Source of the DNA: Balaenoptera acutorostrata
Taxonomy: Eukaryota; Chordata; Mammalia; Artiodactyla; Balaenopteridae
DNA: 64,000 nt
Direction: 5' to 3'
Assembly: GCF_949987535.1 (NCBI RefSeq)
Contig: NC_080079.1
Span: 4,017,001 to 4,081,000, forward strand
Positions 11,216-23,035 of this stretch are shown here, piece by piece. The translations under genes were made by a program, and so were the position numbers. The notes under the pieces are model-generated. The model was not told where the DNA came from, searched no databases, and saw only the letters and a list, made by a program, of their open reading frames with translations. The stretch's first letter is position 1. Each line of letters opens with the position of its first letter.

Positions 11216-13029
11216 AACGCCTGCCTGGATCCAACCTTCAAATCCCAGCAAACGTAGAGGAAGGAGGAGCCTGGTGAGTGACCGGGATACACTCGGCAAA
11301 ATGCAGACCTGGAACTCTGAACGACAGCTGACCTCTTTCCCTCACTATTAAATAGCTTAGGAAAGAATGAAAAAAAGAATGAGAGAAAGAGAGAGAAAGG
11401 GCCAAAAGATTAGCAAAGATTTGAGATACAGCAACCAATTGCAGTGCATGGATCACATTTTGATCCTGATTTGAGCAATAAACTGTTAGAGATCTTTGAG
11501 GCCGCCAGGAAAATTTGAACCCGAGTTGGATATTTAACGACAACATAGAAATTATTGTAAAGATTTTTAGGACAAAAACCTAAAAATCTTATGAGTTTGA
11601 GATGTTCTTCCAAATATTCCAGAGTGGGAGGTGGCAGGACATGGGGTGCAGATGAATCAGGAAAATGATTGCTTAAGCTGAATGATTGGTAGATGGGGGT
11701 TTATCTTATTCGATTTTTACAAACATTTGAAATTTTCCAGAGCAATTTATTTTAAGGAAAACTGTTGGTAAATTCATAGGGTGTCTGTCCATCAACTTCA
11801 TGGAAAGTCACCCGGGGGCTGGCACTGTCCCTAGAAGAACAGCTGCCCCAGTGACAGCCCGACTGGAGACCAACATCCCAGGCACGAGGCCCAAGAAGAA
11901 GAGTTGATGCAGAGGCCCAGGGCTGGAGGCCAGGAGGTTCTGTGGAGGCAGCTACGTGCTCCTCCCTGAAGCGGGACGGGACCAGTCGCATCCGCCCCTT
12001 GCAGCTTTGAGATTCCAGCGAAGTCACCGATGCTGAGTCACATTGACTCCAAAGCCCCTTCCCGGACCAGCCCAGGGCTGAGCCCCCGGGAGCTGAGCCA
12101 GGTGCTGGGCTTCAGAGGAAGGAGGCAATGTGCCCCCTCGCGGGTCTTGAAGACACACAGCCTTGTGGGACCAGTGCTGGACAGTGGCATGAATCCTGCA
12201 AAGGCTGAGGTCCGGGCACTGTCCCGCCCTTTGGGGTGGTGCCCTAGGAGAGCTTTAGGAAGGCTGGATGGCAGTATCTGAACGTTTCATGAACCACAGG
12301 GATGCCCCCATGGGCCCTGGAGGGACCCTGGCAGCCCCGGCCCCCAAGCGCTCGCTCACTTTGAGCGATGGGACAAGTGAGGCCTCCCCTGGGCTGCCAC
12401 ATGGCTCCATCAGTGTCAGGAATGGAAGTGTCTGGTAGGGGTGAGGGTTGGGTCTGCACAGAGGTGAAAGCCTGGGAAGGTCAATTTGGGGCAGCTTGTT
12501 AGCGACTCTGGGTAAAGTGGCCATTTGGCACTGCAGAGCCCCAGGAGATTTTTAGGGCTCAGGAGAGACACAGCCAGACCTTTCTTTAAGAAGGTCTTGA
12601 ATAGTTTTAAGAGACTGTTGTTTAGGTGGCAGGGATGTTCAAGCTTTCTTCTATCAAGAGCAAGGTCATACAGACGTAAGCGCTTGCAGGACCCACATGG
12701 CCTCTGTCACATATTGCTCTTTAAATATTTTTTCACAGTCCTTTACAAGTGCAAGAACTATCCTTTGTTCAAGGTCCACACAACAGCAGGCAGTGGCGGC
12801 TGGAGTGTGCTGACCCCAAACAAGAGTGGGTGCTGAGAATGGTTGCTGGAAGGGCCAGTTCAGAGACCTGGTGATCGCCATGGTGACACCCCGCCTTCTA
12901 CTAAGTGAAACATTTCCTGTGGTCCTCCTGGGTGATCGCCTTGGCTCGAGTTCCCCCCAACCCCGGGTCAACCTTGACCACTGCTCTGTCAAAAGGTTTG
13001 ATTCAGAGAAAACATTGGTCCTTGGAGGG
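11216..13029. other. GC-rich stretch without recognised gene
   Basis: From about 11,750 the base composition rises in GC. Frames of 70-110 codons overlap in several phases on both strands, as expected in GC-rich non-coding DNA where stops are rarer. I see no domain, no splice-flanked reading frame I trust, and no dense CpG island. Confidence 0.3.
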
Positions 13030-13175
13030 TGTTGACGACCCTGTTCTGCTGTGTGACCTTGGGCAGGTCACTGAACACCCTGAACCTCTGTTTCCCCACC
13101 TGTAAAACGTGAGCAGCAACCCCGTGGCAGAGGCGATGTGAGGACGGCAGGTGGTGATGACTTTAAAGCTCCACG
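13030..13175 (+). mobile_element. MIR SINE
   Basis: The core 'gtgtgaccttgggcaggtca' followed by 'cctctgtttccccacctgta' is the standard MIR core on the plus strand. The ends are worn, as normal for this ancient family. Confidence 0.8.
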
Positions 13176-16029
13176 AACAGAGCTGGGGTTTCCACAATAG
13201 CAATAGCAATAATAGTAACGGACCCTGAGATGTCGCCAAGGGCCGTCCTGGGCGATCTCCATGCGGCCAGACCTCACAGCATCCAGGGAAGCTGATGTTC
13301 GTCTATGGGTACAGAACTGAGCCCACAGAGGACACCCTGCCTGTGGCCTGGCTGCCTGGGAGACCTCGCACAGCACGTCTGGCTGCTCTGTGCCTCAGTT
13401 TCTCCCATAATCACGTGAAGACGATGATAAAAGTTCAGCCTCCCATGACGACTGAATGAGCTAATAATGCAAGTCTGGCATTTCGCACAGACGTGACGCA
13501 TTATAACGGCTGGACACATGGAATTCATATCTTCCTCTTAGAAGCTTATTATGGCTGCAAAATAACAATCGTCAGGATTTGGCTCCCGAGAACTTGCTTG
13601 GTTGGCAATCCCAGGACCCTGGTGGCGCTTGGCATTCAGCAGGCACTAAGTAAACACTTGCGAACACTTGTGGACCAATTGCCACGAAGCTCCCACACGA
13701 CACCAACCTGGAGATGGATGGGAAGTGTTCCTGCCGTGTGCGTGAGCCAGATAGGGTGACCGACTTGTCATTTGTCCGGGACATTCCAGGGGCTAGCACT
13801 GAAAGCCATGGGTCCCAAGAAACCGTCAGTTTCTGGCAAACCTAGACAACCTTGTGGGGTGGTGGGATGTGAGCTTTCAGGCAATGCTGAGGCCCTGCCC
13901 AGGCCACAGCTGGCTCATACCACTATGCCCAGGGCAGGGGATAGGGTGGGTCTCCTTTCTGAGTGGACAGGACAATCACCCAGGTGCCAGGGCTTCAAAC
14001 ACCAGTTCCTCCCAGTAGAGTTTGCCCATGCCCCCCTCCCCGCTCCAGCTCTGACCCCCTGTGCACATGCCTTCAGCAATTTATGTTGATTTCTGATCTT
14101 ATTCCAGATAAGTGTTTATTTTTATTCCTAAATTGTATCCTTTTCTTTAAAAAGCCCTCCCCCTTTATATACACGTTATGCCTCAAAACACCTGATCTAC
14201 CTCTGGGTCTAGGGCAGGGGTCATACCCTTGAACCTGGGAGTTGGTTCAGGGCCTGTCTTGTCCTGAACTTTTCGGGAGCCACACACACATCCCCAGGGC
14301 CTTTGCCGGTCCACGTAAGACGAGGCACGCAAATGTCTCAATGGCAAGATTAGGGACATTTTTTGGTTGGACATTAAGGTTCCTTTTTCTCGTTCAATCT
14401 CTTTGAACTGTCGATGTCAATTGACAATAGCTGTCAATGAGATAGACTGAAGAGTTTAAAAATGTCAGCTCGTTTCAGCCCCAGAAAAACCATTCTGGGC
14501 AAGGTCAGCAGGAGGGACTGAGGACTCAGCCAAAATCAGCGTCTGGAGGTGAGGGCTGCCAAGCAACTTCCAGGGAACGGGCGGCCTGAAAGCTCCCATT
14601 CATCCGCAGCCGAGTGGCCCGGCCTCCTGACTTCTGGGGCACTTGAGGTGTTCGCAAGGTGAAAAAAAAAAAGACACACTCGACTTGTAATAAAACAGGC
14701 ATTTTACTAGCACGCCCTCTGTGATTTGGTTACAAGGCAAACACTCCCACAGTCCGGGTTGTCCCCTGCAGGCCAGGGCCCCTCTTCTGGGTGATCCTCC
14801 CCGGCCTCGGGTTCCCCAGGGGTCCCGGATATGCCTGCTAAAGAGAGAGCAGCCAGCCGCCACGTGTCCTCAGCAGACCCCACAGTTGTGCCAGGGGAGG
14901 CCTGACCACTTCAGGGCTGTGCTGGGGCAGAAGGCACCGCTGGGTTGGGGGTGGGAGGAATGGGGGGTTTATCCCAGCGAGGGGACCCGAGGGGACCAAA
15001 GGACGCATTTGACTCTGTGTCTCGTCCGTGGCAGCGTGAATGAACATCAAAGCAGCAAATTAAGCGGCTCCCAAGCCTCAGTTTCCCTGCAGGTCAGGAT
15101 TTCTGGGAAGCAGAGCCCGAGATGATTTAGGGGTGCCTGAGGTTCACTGGAGAATGACACCTATAAAAGAAAAGGAAGGGGTGCAGGACTGGGCGGGGGG
15201 GCCATCAGAACTGACTATCTTAGCCCAGGGGCCTCCAGAGCAAGGACCCAGCCCTGGGCAGAAACGGCCCGGCCCTTGAACCATTGCCTTGTTTGGCATG
15301 TGGCTGAGGTCGCCTCTAGAAAAGCATCACCTTGACCTTAAGGATGAGGCTGACACTGAAGGAAGAGCTGGACGCTGTAGACCAAACACGCACCTCACAG
15401 CTGGCCAGGGATTCTTCATGGAAGAGAGAAGGGGCAGTGCATCCGTGTCTGCCATGGGCACCTGGCCCAGAAGAGGCCCTCAGGACAAAGAGACATTGTT
15501 GGGCTGAGTCACAAACAGCGAGGTTTTTTGAAGACATGAAGCCATCAGAAGGAGGGAAGCCCCGGACACTACTGTGGGAAACTGGGACCAGTAAAAGGAA
15601 GTTCTTGTTGTTCAGTTAATGAGAGGACCATCATTTTTAGATGAAGACTTCTGTTTAGCTCTTACTGTTAATATCTTCCTAAAACACTGATGCCCTAGTT
15701 TTGTTTGAGCGCAAGCCGCATAAGGACCCTCTGTGCCCCTCACCTCTGCCCAACTCGAGGAGGTTGGAGCCCCCCCAGCACCCCATCACCGCTGCCGTTG
15801 TGAGGCACACTGCACTTTGAATTCCAAGTGTGAGGTCAGTACCATGGGGACAGAGACTTCTGCCACTGTCTTCACTGCTATGTCCCCAGGGCCTGCCAGG
15901 TGCAGGCAACTGACAGATATTTCTTGACTTGAACTGATCATAACTGAAATTTGCAAACAGCTTTAGCTGTTCAGAACATCAGTAACTGAGACACGGCAAG
16001 GAAGGAGCTTCAGATCCAGAGGCGGAGAT
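13176..16029. other. Mostly unclassified; traces of MIR/L2
   Basis: Near 13,390 'tgtgcctcagtttctccc' followed by a degraded tail suggests a second MIR. 'cattcagcaggcactaagta' near 13,635 and 'gggcctgccaggtgcaggca' near 15,890 resemble L2/MIR 3' ends. The rest shows only short overlapping frames, including a 134-codon frame at 14,721-15,125 without recognisable features. No gene is claimed. Confidence 0.35.
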
Positions 16030-16340
16030 CCCTACAGCAATATTATAAACTAAAAACAGGAAAAAATCTTTTGTTAACCCTATAAAGGTCATCTCCCCCA
16101 AACTAATAGCAAACATTGCACTTAACGGTGAAATATGGGTGCTGCCTTACGGTCAGAACCACAGGGAATGTCTGCCCAAGAGCGCAGTTTCTGTCATCAT
16201 GTTTTCTCCCTTATGGTCCTAACAACAAGGAAAAGAAAAAGCAGTATAAATACTAGGAGGAAAGGATACAATTCTCACTATTTGCCTACCTAGAAAGTCT
16301 AAAAATTATCAACTAAAATTAATATTAATGTTAATAAGAT
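16030..16340 (+). mobile_element. Highly decayed L1 ORF2 fragment, plus strand
   Basis: The order 'gcacttaacggtgaaata', 'ctatttgcctacctagaaag' corresponds to degraded L1 reverse-transcriptase coding sequence; the second block is where the FADD catalytic motif would lie, now altered. No frame survives. Confidence 0.45.
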
Positions 16341-16477
16341 ATTTTACTACTAATTTTGTACTGAGCCATTTTCCTGGTCTTCTTTATATGCCAGTCGTAC
16401 ATAGATGTGAACCCCTGAGCCAATCGGCTATATCTCTCCAAGGAGCACATAGAAAAAAACCACCTCACTGGTGAACA

Positions 16478-16535
16478 CAGAAATAAAAACTGTGAACACA
16501 GTGAGCCAGAAATAAAAACTGTAAACACAGTGAGG
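16478..16535. repeat. 29-bp tandem duplication
   Basis: Two adjacent copies of a 29-bp unit starting 'cagaaataaaaactgt' differ at two positions. The preceding 'tggtgaacacag' looks like the end of a third, partial copy. Confidence 0.8.
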
Positions 16536-16649
16536 TCTTTGTGTCTCATAGGGACACACTTTGTAAAGGTAGAGTATGGAGGGTGGGAAGTGGGTGGTTT
16601 TCAGGCTGTTGGATCAGTGCACATTGGTATAACCATTTGGGAATGAGTA

Positions 16650-16824
16650 CAGTGGGCCCTCGGTACCCTCAGGTTCCCCATCAATTTCAATCTGCAGTTG
16701 ATTGAATCCTTAAAGGTGGAAACCGCAGATGCCAAAGGCCCGCTGTAAGGGTCCTGAGAATCCACGATTTTAGTATCCTCGGGGGTTCTGGAACCAATCC
16801 CCCACAGATACTGAGGGATGGCTG
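16650..16824. mobile_element. Short Tigger-like MITE (MER2/MER8 type)
   Basis: The element begins 'cagtgggccctcggtaccct' after TA and ends 'ccacagatactgagggatgg' followed by CTG. 'ggttctggaaccaatccccc' lies just inside the right end. These are the hallmark ends of the short Tigger derivatives in mammalian genomes. About 175 bp, no coding capacity. Confidence 0.75.
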
Positions 16825-16839
16825 AATATTTTACAATCA

Positions 16840-17368
16840 AACACTTGTAGGTATCCTTCTTACAGAAAGGTTAACATGAGTCTGTCAAGACACAGATATG
16901 GGACATCATAGCAATCACATATGGAAAAGCAAATATCTCAATGAATCTGACTTTTAGATGCCTCAGCACTACATAGATGTAAAGTCTCAGAACATTCATA
17001 TAAGCAAATGCTATGCAGACAGCTCTTTCAAAAGGGGAGGCAGCTCTACCTGGCCTGAATGGGAGGGATGTTCACAATGTTTGTTTAGTGTTAAAAAGCA
17101 AAAACAAAAACAGATTGCATGATAATATGTATTGGCATGATTTCATTTTTATTTAGAATATGTAATATACATACATATATGTAATATACATACATATACA
17201 TGTATACATACATACACACCTATATGCATGTGTGTATATGTCATGCATATGTACATATAAGAGATATGTAAAGTCTGGAAGGCTATATACATATCCATCC
17301 ATTAATAGCTGTTTCTAGGCTGTGAGGGCTGGAACTTGTACCTTTTTATTTGTACAGTTTTGTTCTGT
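16840..17368 (+). mobile_element. L1M/HAL1-type 3' region, plus strand
   Basis: The order 'gattgcatgataatatgtat', 'catgatttcatttttattt', an AC/AT-rich low-complexity segment, 'aaagtctggaaggctatat' and 'ggctgtgagggctgg' matches the 3' part of old L1 copies on the sense strand. The low-complexity segment at 17,155-17,270 alternates ATAC, ATGT and ATAT units. Confidence 0.5.
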
Positions 17369-17381
17369 TAAATTACTCTGC

Positions 17382-17437
17382 TTGTCAATCAACTATACTT
17401 CAATTTTTAAAAAATTTACAACCAAAAAATAAATAAA
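17382..17437 (+). mobile_element. 56-bp L1 3' stub with perfect target duplication
   Basis: Only the last bases of an L1 were inserted: 'tcaatcaactatacttcaat' followed by an A-rich tail. The 13-bp sequence 'taaattactctgc' occurs at 17,369-17,381 and again at 17,438-17,450, exactly bounding the stub. This is an extreme 5' truncation of an L1 insertion inside the older L1M sequence. Confidence 0.85.
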
Positions 17438-18020
17438 TAAATTACTCTGCAAGGAGCATGTGTTCTTTTATTTTTGAATGAATATTAAAAAGCTAAATTC
17501 TTGATGCCATTTGCTTTTGTGGCTGTTGTTATTCTGGTTTATTATTTATTTGCTTATTTTTTTATGATTTGCCCTTTTCTCCGACATGTGGTCTCTGAGG
17601 GGAAAGTCACTGGGAGGAGTTTGGGGCAGTCAGCTGTAAGCTACTCCAGGTGAGTCTCCAGTTGGGACAAGGCAGAGAATGAGCCCTCCATGGCTCTCCA
17701 CACTAAGCCATCCCCGACCTGTCCTTGGGCGATTTCCACTGGGGCCAACCTGACCACCAAAGGGCAGGGGACAGCTCCGGTCAGCTTAGGACCAGCTCAG
17801 GACCGCTCAGGCCTCCTCTGTTTCTGTGCTTCTAGCAGGACTGTGGAGGGGGGTCTCGGTGTACACCCCCCGGGGGCTGGGAACCAGAACGTCAGGATCC
17901 CCCAGCTCTCGTGACTCTGCGCAGGGCAAGATGAACTTGACACCCAAGGCCTTTTAACAGCAGCCGCATTCACATACTTACATACGTTTGCATAAGTGCA
18001 CACATGAAGCGATAGAAAAC

Positions 18021-18055
18021 ACATATATATATATACATATATATATTTCTTAAAT
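18021..18055. repeat. AT-rich dinucleotide tract
   Basis: A short (AT)n tract interrupted by ACs. Similar AT tracts occur at 18,765-18,830 and 19,120-19,200. Confidence 0.8.
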
Positions 18056-18099
18056 TTTTACTTGACTTTTTCTCCCTCCCCTCCTCCCCCCATGTCATC

Positions 18100-18775
18100 C
18101 CCAACACATTAACGAGACAGTACACAGCCATCTGTATTTTTTTCTGAGCTCATAGATCGATATACAAGACATCAATGTTCTCATGTATTAATACACAAGG
18201 TTTTGTAGTCTTGGTTTATTTTTTACAAACCCCAATCATAGAATTGTGCGCTTTCTGTCACCCTCTTTTGTCCCTCAACTCAGCTCAGAGATGTTTCATA
18301 TAACTGACTCATTCTTTTCATGGCTGCTTTTATTTTCATATGCTCTTCCCCACCAGCATTGCTGCCAGGGCTCTGCCCTCCTGAGCCATGGAGGAGAGAA
18401 TTCTTGTGCAAAATCCTCACAAAATCCTGGCACCTTACTGCTGCACTATCGAGGAGTCCCAGGAATGAATTGCCTCTTTGGTTGAAGGGAATGCCCCTTC
18501 TTAATTTTTAAAAATGTGGCCCAACTACTGTACAAAAAGGAAGACTGTTCTAATTCAAGTGTCCTTTCTCCATATTTCTACCAGCAATGGTTAATATAGC
18601 TCTTTCCCTTTGCCAGTCATAGAAGTAAAAAATCATATCTCTTTATTGCTGTAATTTGCATTTCCCTGACTTCTAGTGAGTTTGAACACTTTTTGCCCAT
18701 ATTTCTATTGGGCTGTTTGTCTTTTTCTTGTTAAATGTTAAGAACTCTTTATACATGTGAGATATTATATATACA
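18100..18775 (-). mobile_element. L1M/HAL1-type 3' region relic
   Basis: The plus strand shows 'ctaccagcaatggttaatat', 'gtaatttgcatttccctga', 'gagtttgaacactttttgcc', 'attgggctgtttgtcttttt' and 'aagaactctttatacatgtg'. This is the reversed order of an old L1 3' UTR and ORF2 end. Heavily mutated. Confidence 0.55.
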
Positions 18776-19416
18776 TTATTATATTATATATTATATAAAT
18801 AATATTATATATTATAATATATGTACATATTAAGTTGGTCTATTTCCATGATATGTAAAAACCAAAACAAGAAAACCCTTCCCCAAAAAAATCTAAGAAA
18901 TTACAAGTATTTTAGGAGCAAAAAAGACGTAATTAAACAAGAAGCTCAGCAGTTTTAAAATATAGACTCATTTCACTATATAAAAATTTCAAATATCTTT
19001 ATAATGAAATATAACACAAAATAGTCAAAGAAAAAGCAGATTTGGTAAAATTTTGCTAAACAGGATAGTGAATAAGGTTAATATTTATTACACTGATATA
19101 AACTCATAATAATAAATATATAATATAAACAATAAATACATTATATAGTATATTATAAATTCATTATGTATTCAATATATATTAATTGTATATCAATTTA
19201 TTTCAAAACATAGGCAGTTGAGGCAGCTCCACTTATTAAATAATGCATTTATTTCTCCCAAATTGAAACACAATTTTTATAATATATTAAATCATCATAT
19301 ACAGGAATCTAGTCTTATTTACTTATTGAATTGATTAATTAGCACTTTCCTAGTGCTTAGTCAATGTAGGCACTCTCCTAAGTACTTAAAAAATATTAAC
19401 TTATCTATTGTTTAAA
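18776..19416. other. AT-rich, probable old repeat, unclassified
   Basis: Very AT-rich sequence with long AT tracts. The last 110 bases ('gcactctcctaagtactt', 'aacctcataagcactt') resemble an ancient MIR/L2-type element into which the next SINE inserted. Confidence 0.35.
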
Positions 19417-19430
19417 CCTCATAAGCACTT

Positions 19431-19653
19431 TATTTTTTTTAAGGATATTTATTTGTTCTCCTTTTTCTTTTTTTGGCTGCTCTGGGTCTTCCTTACGGCA
19501 CGCAGGGCTCTTCACTGCAGGCTTCTCTCTAGTTGCGACACGTGGGTTTACTTGCCCGGCCGCATGCAGGATCTTAGTTCCCCAGCCAGTGATCTAACCC
19601 GCATCCCCTGCATTGGAAGGCAGATTCTTAACCCCTGGACCACCAGGGAAGTC
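19431..19653 (-). mobile_element. Older, shorter tRNA-derived SINE
   Basis: Read on the minus strand it begins 'gggacttccctggtggtcca' and is only about 220 bp, with a head unlike the other five SINEs in this window ('tccaggggttaagaatctgc'). The target duplication 'cctcataagcactt' lies at 19,417-19,430 and 19,654-19,667. The different head and length indicate a separate, probably older, subfamily. Confidence 0.85.
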
Positions 19654-19849
19654 CCTCATAAGCACTTCATTATTGGATTCTCTAACGAGAGCCACTTTTT
19701 TATTTTCTGTTCCTCCTATGCCCTCCCAAAGTGATTCAAATACAGCCAGTTTATAATACCTTCTGATTATCTGTTAAGGGAAGTATTTCCTCCTCACAAT
19801 TTTCCTTTTTCAAATTTTTCTTGACTGTAATCTGATAATGTATTCTTTT

Positions 19850-20834
19850 TTTTCCCTTTTCAACATTGTTGAAGGTTTAACTTACATTTGATACAGCATC
19901 TTAATTTAAACTATAACATTGATAAATGTTGACATTTGTATTCAGCCATATAACCAGCCCCAGATCAGGTTAGAGAACAACTTCATGATTCCAGAGGGTT
20001 CCCACAGGCCCCCTCCCAGCTGAATGTCATCCTCAGAAGTAACCACTGTGATGACTTCCACCACCACGGATTAGTGTGGCCTGCTCCAAAACTTCCTGTT
20101 AACAGAATTACGTATGAAGTCTTCTGTGTCAGACTTCCTTTATACAACTTCGAGTCTGTGAGATTCATTTATATGTAGTTCTTTTTCATTCCGTTGTATG
20201 AAAGTTTTACAACTTTATCACCCATTCTTCTTTAGGTGGACATTTGTGCTATTTCCAGTTTGGGACTTTTACAGAGAAAGCTGCTTTGAACCTTCCTCTG
20301 CATGTCTCTTGGTGAACGTACTCATTTCAGTTGGGTACGTACCTCGAAGAATCACTGGGTCAGGGAGTCCATGTATGTACTTTAGTGGATTCAACCACAC
20401 TGTTTCCAAAATGGTACAAGTTACCCTCCCACCAGAAACATAACAAATCTTGTTGTTCTCCAGTCTCACCAGCAACAAATATTAATGAGTCTTTTTAATT
20501 TCAGCTGTTCTAACAAGTGTGTAGCTGTTTCACTTTAAAATTCTCTAATGACAAATGGTGTGATGCATATTCTACATGTTGATTGGCCATTTTAATGTCC
20601 ACATTTAAGAAGGTTCTATTCAAGTCTTTTGCCTATTTTCAAGTTTGTTTTTTTTTTTTAATGGAGATGTAAGAGTTCTTTAAATATTTTGGAACGGAGT
20701 CCTTTGTAAGACATCCTTATTGCGAATATCAGCTTCGATTCTGCAACGTGTCTTTTAACTCCTGATGGTATTCTTCCATGCACAGTACTTACTTTAATCA
20801 AGTTCAATGTATCACTCTGTATTTTTACTGTGTA
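19850..20834 (-). mobile_element. L1M-type LINE 3' region relic
   Basis: The reversed L1 3' order is clear: 'gatgacttccaccaccacgg', 'cattccgttgtatgaaagtt', 'cagttgggtacgtacctcga', 'ttaccctcccaccagaaac', 'caagtcttttgcctattttc'. It continues into ORF2 sequence at 21,310 after interruption by an LTR. Confidence 0.6.
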
Positions 20835-21309
20835 TTAGATTCCAAGAGCTGCTATAACAAAGTATCACAAACAGAGTGACATAGAAAAACAGAAATTTTC
20901 TGTCTTGCCATTTTGGAAGCTAGAAATCCCAAATCAAGGTGTCAGAAGGACCATGATCCCTCTAAAACCTGTAGAAGAAGATCTTCCCTTTCCTATTCCA
21001 AAGCCTGGTAGACCCAGATGTCCCTTGGCTTGTAGCAGCATAATTCCAATCTCTGTCTCCATTGGCACTTGGTATTTTCCCTGTGTCTCTTCACACCCTA
21101 TTTCTTCTATGCATGTCTGTCTCTGTGTCCAGATTTCCCCTTTCTATAAAGACACGAGTCATATTGGGTTAGGACTAACTCGAATCACATTATTTTAACT
21201 TGATTATCTCTATACAGAACCTATTTCCAAGAAAGGTCACACTTTGAAGTACTGGGGATTAGGATTTTAACATATCTCTTTTGGGGGATGCAGCTCAACC
21301 CATAATAGT
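20835..21309 (-). mobile_element. MLT1-type LTR (ERVL-MaLR), solitary
   Basis: The plus strand starts 'tgtattagattccaagagct' and continues 'gctataacaaagtatcacaa', 'ctagaaatcccaaatcaagg', 'tggcttgtagcagcat' and 'ctatttccaagaaaggtcac', ending 'gctcaacccataatag'. This is a MaLR LTR of MLT1 type in reverse. No internal retroviral genes lie next to it, so it is a solitary LTR within the L1M. Confidence 0.7.
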
Positions 21310-23035
21310 TAATGCTTTTTGTATCCTTTTTTATCTTTGCCCCAAACCTTGGAAATATTATTTTATGTTTTCTTCTGAAATCTTGATCATTTTACCTTTA
21401 GCATTTATTCTATTATCCTTTGCAAATTAATTTTTGTGAATCATGTAAGATAGTGGTCAAGGTTATTTTTAGCCAGCACATATATTGAAAAAGATCTTCC
21501 TTTCCCCCAGTGAATTGCAATAAGGACTATGTCATAAATCAGGTGATAAATTGATCCATTTGTCTGTCGTTGTACAAATACCACACTGTTGTCATCCCTG
21601 CAGCTTTAGAGAAAGTCTTGATATTTTATAGTGTAAACCCATCAGCTTCCTCTTCTTTAGTGTCGCCTTGATTAGCTATGGTCCTCTGTGGTTCTATAAA
21701 TATTTTATGTAAGTTTTCACTTATATATATATTTTTTAATGTTTGTCTTTATGTAAATTTTCATTTACCAGTTTTCAAACATGTGAAAGAAAACCCTCTG
21801 GCATTTTGATTAAACGTTCATGGAAACTAAAAATCATTTGGGGTGAAAATGAACATAATAACAATATTAAGTCATTTAATCTAGGAACACAGCATATCTC
21901 TCCACTGAAGTCTTATTTAATTTATTTCAGTAATGTTTTATAGTTTTCTGTGTTGCATATCTTTAAGACTTGCATATCTATCAAAAATTATTCTTAGGTA
22001 TTTGATATTTTTAATACTATTTTGAATGATATTTTTCAAATTTTTATTTTTCATTTATTTGTTTCTAGCATATAGACACCATAAATTTTGTATATTGACC
22101 TTGTATCCAACAACTTTAATAAACTCACTTATTGTTGCTAATAATTTCTTGGCAGATTCTTTTGAAAGTTATATACACATAATCATAATAACTGAACATT
22201 AATTTAATTTAAGATTTTTTCTTTTATCATTTAATTAGGATTAAAACTATTTTTTCTTGCCTCATTGAACCAGGTTCTTTGCTTAGTACAATATTGAATA
22301 GAAGTGGTGACATTGTACATCCTTGTCTTATTCTTGACCTCAGGGGAAAGCATTTAATATTTTATCAGTAAGTATAACGTTAGCTGTAGGTGTTCTGTTT
22401 TGTTTTGTTTGGGCTGTTTATCACATTAAAAATGTTTTCTTCTATTTTTAAGTTGCTTATATATTTTATCATGGATGTTTAATTTTATAAAATTCTCTTT
22501 CTACATTATTGATATTATCATAGAGTTTTCCCTTTTATTCTGTTAATGTAGTAAATTACATTGATTACTGATGGTTAAAGCAATTTTATTTTATATTTGA
22601 TTGAATGCATTGGAAAATCCCACTTGGTTGCATTATCCTTTTACATATTGTTGAATTTGACTTGCTAATATTTGTTTAGGATTTTTTATATTTGTTCGTG
22701 TGTGATATCATCTTGTAATTTTCTTTGCATGCAATGTTCTTGTCAGGGTTGGTGTCAAGGTTATACTGACCTCATCAAACAACTGTCTGTAAGATTTTGT
22801 TTAACATACAACCGATTTCTTTCTTAAATATTTGGTAGACTTCAAAAGTAAATCCATGTGGGCTTGAAATTCTCTTTGTGGGAAAAATTTTCATTGCTGA
22901 TACAGTCTCTTTAACAGATATAGCACTATTGAGACTTTCTACTTTTTTGTGTCACTTTCTCTAAATTGAGTCTTTTAAAGAACTTATCTATTTGATCTAA
23001 ATTTTCAAGTTTCATATTGTAAAGTTTTTAATCCA
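21310..23035 (-). mobile_element. L1M-type LINE ORF2 relic
   Basis: Reversed ORF2 blocks such as 'tgattagctatggtcctctg', 'ttgtatccaacaactttaat', 'gaatagaagtggtgacattg' and 'ttgaatgcattggaaaatcc' run in the right order for old L1. Together with 19,850-20,834 and 24,297-25,345 it forms one large ancient L1 broken by later insertions. Confidence 0.65.

Noticed and set aside
14400..14450. Palindrome-like 'tgtcaattgaca'
   Set aside because: A short inverted repeat with no associated element; expected by chance in 64 kb.
14721..15125. 134-codon frame in GC-rich DNA
   Set aside because: Overlapping frames exist on the other strand, no domain is seen, and codon content gives no clear support. Stops are simply rare in this composition.
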